Shown here piece after piece: positions 23,819 through 27,255 of a stretch of 27,255 nucleotides of DNA (position 1 is the stretch's first letter; each line of letters opens with the position of its first letter). This DNA comes from CAIYRG01 sp035632215. GTDB taxonomy: Bacteria > Pseudomonadota > Alphaproteobacteria > Micropepsales > Micropepsaceae. The position numbers and the translations under genes were made by a program. The stretch spans positions 1-27,255 of the forward strand of contig DASQHF010000225.1 of assembly GCA_035632215.1 (NCBI GenBank), given 5' to 3'. Under the pieces are notes generated by a model that ran no database searches, was not told the origin of the DNA, and saw only the letters and a program-made list of their open reading frames with translations.

Positions 23819-25339
23819 TCATCGTCCGCGTTTGCCCGTCGACGCATAGCGAACCGCTTCGTCTGCTGCCGCCATCAGGGCTTTGGCCTTGTTCACCGTT
23901 TCCTGGAACTCGGCCTCAGGGTTCGAGTCCGCGACGACGCCGCCGCCCGCCTGGACATACATCGTGCCGTCTTTCACCACCGCCGTGCGCAGCACGATGC
24001 AGGTGTCCATCGAGCCGTTGGCTGCGAAGTACCCGACGGCGCCGGCGTAAACACCGCGCTTCTCCTTCTCGAATTCGTCAATGATCTCCATCGCGCGCAC
24101 CTTGGGCGCGCCCGACAAAGTCCCGGCCGGAAAGCCCGCGATCAGCGCATCCACCGCGTCGAATCCGGGACGGATTTTCCCCTCCACATTCGAGACGAGA
24201 TGCATCACGTGGCTGTAGCGCTCGATGAAGAACTGATCGGTAACGGTCACGCTGCCGATCTCGGCCACGCGTCCGACATCGTTGCGGCCCAAGTCCAAGA
24301 GCATAAGATGCTCGGCGCGCTCCTTCTCGTCCGCGGCGAGTTCTTCGGCAAGTTTCTGATCTTCTTCCGCTGTCTTGCCCCTTGGGCGCGTGCCAGCGAT
24401 CGGACGAATCGTCACTTTGTCTTCGCGCAAGCGCACGAGGATCTCAGGACTTGATCCGACGATCGCGAAGTCGGGGAAATTCAGGAAGTAGAGGAAGGGC
24501 GAGGGATTGAGCCGGCGCAGCGCGCGGTAGAGCGAGAAGGGGGGAAGCGTAAAGGTGCGCCGAAACCGCTGACTGGGAACCACTTGGAAGATGTCGCCGG
24601 CGCGGATGTATTCCTTCGCCCGCTCGACGATCGAGAGATATTCCGCGTGAGTGGTGTTCGATTCCGGAGCCCCCGCGATGCCGGGCTCGTTCTCGCCAGA
24701 CGGCGGGAGGCGCAATTCTTCGAGATCGGCGACGGTTTCCTTCAACCTCTTCTCAGCAAGACGATAGGCCGCTTCGGCATCGAGCTTTGCATCGGGCCAG
24801 ACCGACGTCACAATCGTGATCTCGTCCTTCACATTGTCGAAGATGGCGGTCACCGTCGGACGGAGCATGATCGCGTCGGGAAGCTTCAACACATCCTCAG
24901 GCGGTGAGGGGAGCTTCTCCATATGCCGCACGAGGTCGTAGCCGAGATAGCCGAAAAGCCCGACCGCCATCGGCGGGAGCTCGCGCGGTAACTTCATCTG
25001 CACGCTTGCGACCAGGCGCTTGAGCGCTTGAAGCGGCGCATTCGCGTCATCGTCCGGTGCAAAGCGGTCAGGATCGCGGGCTGCGTCGCGATTGATCTCC
25101 GCCTTGCCGTTGCGGCAACGCCAAATGAGATCGGGTTTCAAGCCGATCACGGAATACCGTCCGCGCGCTTCTCCGCCCTGCACCGATTCAAGCAAGAACG
25201 AATTCGCACGCCGGTCAGCCAACTTCAGGAACGCGGAGACGGGTGTTTCGAGATCGGCGATGAGGCGCACGTAGATCGCCTGCGGCTCCCCTCTATCGTA
25301 AGCGGCCGCGAAAGCGGAAAAGTCGGGCGCGATATCCAT
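23819..25339 (-). CDS. trpE: Anthranilate synthase component I
   Basis: Converts chorismate and ammonia (from TrpG) to anthranilate, the committed step of tryptophan synthesis. The protein is 506 aa, the normal size and not fused to TrpG. LLES (49-52), within SFLLESVQGGE, is the tryptophan feedback-binding element, so allosteric inhibition is expected. Catalytic-domain motifs are RPIAGTRPRG (312-321), DLGRNDVGR (349-357), SHVMHLVS (376-383), FPAGTLSGAPKVRAME (403-418) and QAGGGVVADSNPEAE (463-477). It starts 18 bases after the ppiD-like stop with no clear own promoter, Shine-Dalgarno or leader peptide, so no attenuator is seen. trpG-trpD-trpC lie about 5 kb downstream on the same strand. Confidence 0.97.
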   Translation of the reverse strand: MDIAPDFSAFAAAYDRGEPQAIYVRLIADLETPVSAFLKLADRRANSFLLESVQGGEARGRYSVIGLKPDLIWRCRNGKAEINRDAARDPDRFAPDDDANAPLQALKRLVASVQMKLPRELPPMAVGLFGYLGYDLVRHMEKLPSPPEDVLKLPDAIMLRPTVTAIFDNVKDEITIVTSVWPDAKLDAEAAYRLAEKRLKETVADLEELRLPPSGENEPGIAGAPESNTTHAEYLSIVERAKEYIRAGDIFQVVPSQRFRRTFTLPPFSLYRALRRLNPSPFLYFLNFPDFAIVGSSPEILVRLREDKVTIRPIAGTRPRGKTAEEDQKLAEELAADEKERAEHLMLLDLGRNDVGRVAEIGSVTVTDQFFIERYSHVMHLVSNVEGKIRPGFDAVDALIAGFPAGTLSGAPKVRAMEIIDEFEKEKRGVYAGAVGYFAANGSMDTCIVLRTAVVKDGTMYVQAGGGVVADSNPEAEFQETVNKAKALMAAADEAVRYASTGKRGR

Positions 25340-25357
25340 CTTGCCCGCTCGTCTACT

Positions 25358-27247
25358 CTATTGCTGGGTCCCGCCGAGCACCTGCTGCACGGTCGCTTGG
25401 TGGATGTTCACGCCGACTTGCTTGCGTGTTGCCGCGGCCAGAGTATCGAGCGCGCTTTCGCCGAGCTGCTGTCCCACGACTTGGCGGAAATTCGCGTATT
25501 CCGCGCTGCTGACGTCCGGCTCGGGGTGATTGACGGCGGTGACCCGCGCGATCACGACGCCGTCTCCTTTGCCGGCCGCCCCCGTCACGATGCCGCCTTG
25601 CTGGGCCGCGAACAATTGCGCCATTAAAGTATTCGAGAACACGTCGTCCGTCTCGTTCCGGCGCATCGGTTTCGAGGTGACGGGCGCGTGCCCCAGCGAT
25701 TTTCCGACGCCGGCAAGATTCATGTCCTTCATCGCCTGATCGGCGAGCATCTTGACCTTTTCCTGCAGCTGCTTAGCGCGCGCATCTTTCAAATATCCCT
25801 CGCGCACCTGTTCGCGCACGGAGTCAAGCGGCTTCAAGGCCGGCGGCGTGATCGCCGTCACCTTGATCGCGAAATACTGGCCATCCATTGTCTGGAAGGT
25901 GTCGCTCTCCTCGCCCGACTCGGTCATGAAAACCGTATCGAGCACCTGTGCCTGGGGCGGAATGTCGGCCTTGGTGTCCTCCGGCGTCATGCCCTTGCGG
26001 TCGGCGGCAGCGATGTGGTGGACAGTCAATCCAAGCTTCATCGCGGCATCGGTGAGGCCCGCGCCGCCGCCCCGCGCGTCCTCGAGCTTGTCCGACAGCT
26101 CCTTGAGCTTGTCGATCGAGCGGATTTTTACGAGGTCCGCTTTGATCTGGCCCTTTACGTCGTCCAAGGTCTTGTTTTCCGCCGGCGTGACTTTCGCGGC
26201 GCGCAAAATCACCCAGCCGAACGGTCCCTGCACCGGCGCGGTTGCGCCACCCTGCGGCACGGCAAACACCGCTTCCGCGAGCTTGGGATCAAGCTGTGCT
26301 TCTGTTTTGGTACCGAGATTGATGTCTTCATCCTTCAGGTTCTTTTCGCGTGCGACGGCGAGAAAATCGGCGCCGGTCTTGATCCGCGCGGCGGCAGCGT
26401 CGGCCGCTGCCTTGTCCGGAAATGCGATCTGCTGCACGTCGCGTTCCTCGGGCTTCACATAGGTCGCTTTCGCCTTGTCGTATTGCGTCTTGATCTCGTC
26501 TTCCGAGATTTGGATATCGCTTGCAACTTGGTCGGGGCCGATCTGCACATAATCGAAGCTGCGGTATTCGGGCGCGCTGAACTCGGCGGCATGAGCCTTA
26601 TGGTAGGCCTCGAGATCGGCCATCGAAGGCTCGGGAACCTTGCCGGCCTCCTCGGGCGTGATCACGATGTACTCCATCGTGCGCTGCTCGCTGGTGTAGT
26701 CGAAAAGCAGCCGGACGAGTCCGGGTGGCGCTGCGACGCCATCGACCGTCGCCCCGATCAATTGCCCACGGGTGATGTTCTCCGCCGTGATGTCCATGAA
26801 ACCTTGCGGGGAGAATCCGTTGTCCTGGAGCGCGCGCAGGAACACGTTCTGATCGAAAGCTCCCCCTGCGCCGACGAAATTCTTGTCGCTGGTGATCTGG
26901 TTATTCACGGTGTTCTGCGAGGCCGTGAGCCCGAGCGAGCGCCCTTCCTCGTCCAGCGCCTTCTGGCTGATCGCCGTATCGAGCACATTCCTGTCGAGCC
27001 CGATCGCCTTGGCCTGATCCATGGTGATCTCGGTCTGAGTCTGGGCCGAGAAGGCGCGGATCTGGTTCTTCATCGCTCGGTCGTAGTCGGACGAGGAGAT
27101 CTGCCCTTTCCCGACGTCGGCGACCACCGTGTCCGCGCTGCCGCGGAAAACGTCCTGGACGCCCCACAAGGCGAAGGCCAAAACGAGAACTCCGGCAAGC
27201 ACGGATGCGACCCAGGATTTCGTTGCTTTGCGGAGTGACTGCAGCAT
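25358..27247 (-). CDS. PpiD/SurA-like peptidyl-prolyl isomerase, membrane-anchored periplasmic chaperone
   Basis: Inner-membrane-anchored folding factor of 629 aa. After a basic tail, residues of about 14-33 form one membrane helix (VASVLAGVLVLAFALWGV), the PpiD layout. A SurA_N-like chaperone region (about 40-200) contains ISSSDYDRAMKNQIRAF and ENITRGQLIG. A parvulin-type region (about 255-360: PEERDVQQIAFPDK, ADFLAVAREKN, VQGPFGWVILR) follows, then a long C-terminal helical part. The parvulin part looks degenerate (for example DINLGTKTEAQLDPKLAEAVFAVP), so isomerase activity is uncertain and chaperone action is more likely. The start ATG is complete, 8 bases from the window edge. trpE follows 18 bases downstream. 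Confidence 0.9.
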   Translation of the reverse strand: MLQSLRKATKSWVASVLAGVLVLAFALWGVQDVFRGSADTVVADVGKGQISSSDYDRAMKNQIRAFSAQTQTEITMDQAKAIGLDRNVLDTAISQKALDEEGRSLGLTASQNTVNNQITSDKNFVGAGGAFDQNVFLRALQDNGFSPQGFMDITAENITRGQLIGATVDGVAAPPGLVRLLFDYTSEQRTMEYIVITPEEAGKVPEPSMADLEAYHKAHAAEFSAPEYRSFDYVQIGPDQVASDIQISEDEIKTQYDKAKATYVKPEERDVQQIAFPDKAAADAAAARIKTGADFLAVAREKNLKDEDINLGTKTEAQLDPKLAEAVFAVPQGGATAPVQGPFGWVILRAAKVTPAENKTLDDVKGQIKADLVKIRSIDKLKELSDKLEDARGGGAGLTDAAMKLGLTVHHIAAADRKGMTPEDTKADIPPQAQVLDTVFMTESGEESDTFQTMDGQYFAIKVTAITPPALKPLDSVREQVREGYLKDARAKQLQEKVKMLADQAMKDMNLAGVGKSLGHAPVTSKPMRRNETDDVFSNTLMAQLFAAQQGGIVTGAAGKGDGVVIARVTAVNHPEPDVSSAEYANFRQVVGQQLGESALDTLAAATRKQVGVNIHQATVQQVLGGTQQ

Positions 27248-27255
27248 TTTTCGAC

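Noticed and set aside
25688..27238. 516-codon open frame on the plus strand opposite the PpiD-like gene
   Set aside because: Shadow of a real gene: the opposite strand has a membrane anchor and chaperone motifs. The composition (RRGxxRHL, many His and Arg) is that of an antisense frame.

Overview
The window is a GC-rich, densely packed bacterial chromosome segment with core-genome content. Three things place it in the Alphaproteobacteria. The lipid A block is lpxD-fabZ-lpxA-lpxI-lpxB, using LpxI rather than LpxH. The neighbourhood gltA / gltX / comEC / lexA / moeA-moaC-trpC-trpD-trpG / trpE / ppiD is, to my knowledge, familiar in that class. The lexA promoter carries a GTTC-N7-GTTC operator, the alphaproteobacterial SOS box. 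I cannot name a genus. I see no tRNA, rRNA, CRISPR array, insertion sequence or prophage.

Layout. (1) 68-4470, plus strand: lpxD, fabZ, lpxA, lpxI and lpxB, overlapping or nearly touching, make the lipid A disaccharide from UDP-GlcNAc-derived precursors. (2) 4463-9159, minus strand, reading from gltX: gltX, gltA, a small membrane protein, and two tandem exported dienelactone-hydrolase-like proteins with a serine nucleophile. (3) comEC (plus) diverges from gltX and converges on lexA (minus). lexA has a recognisable promoter whose -10 is covered by an SOS box. (4) 12444-14321, plus: two paralogous secreted proteins of an uncharacterised family sharing PRTADGxPDLxGxW and GHWxGxTLVVDxTxF motifs. 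(5) 14362-18758, minus: trpG-trpD-trpC-moaC-moeA, joined by four consecutive 4-base ATGA overlaps, so tryptophan and molybdenum-cofactor genes are translationally linked. (6) 18933-21703, minus: a UBP-type zinc finger protein, a beta-CASP metallo-beta-lactamase ribonuclease-like protein and a LOG-family protein. (7) A divergent polysaccharide-deacetylase-family gene (plus) converges on a TPR protein; trpE and a PpiD/SurA-like periplasmic chaperone follow on the minus strand to the window edge.

The most unusual item is moaC. Its catalytic domain is complete, with every key residue at its E. coli number, but it continues in frame through an Ala/Pro linker into a C-terminal XRE-like helix-turn-helix domain. 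Other points worth checking are a His-to-Gln change in LpxA at the E. coli His160 position, the PDLxGxW protein pair beside lexA, three hairpins with 4-base loops upstream of the LOG gene, and a 7-residue repeat in the deacetylase linker.

Most genes are ordinary housekeeping genes and the calls are firm. The uncertain parts are some start codons (gltX, LOG), the small membrane protein, and all promoter and terminator calls, which were made by eye.
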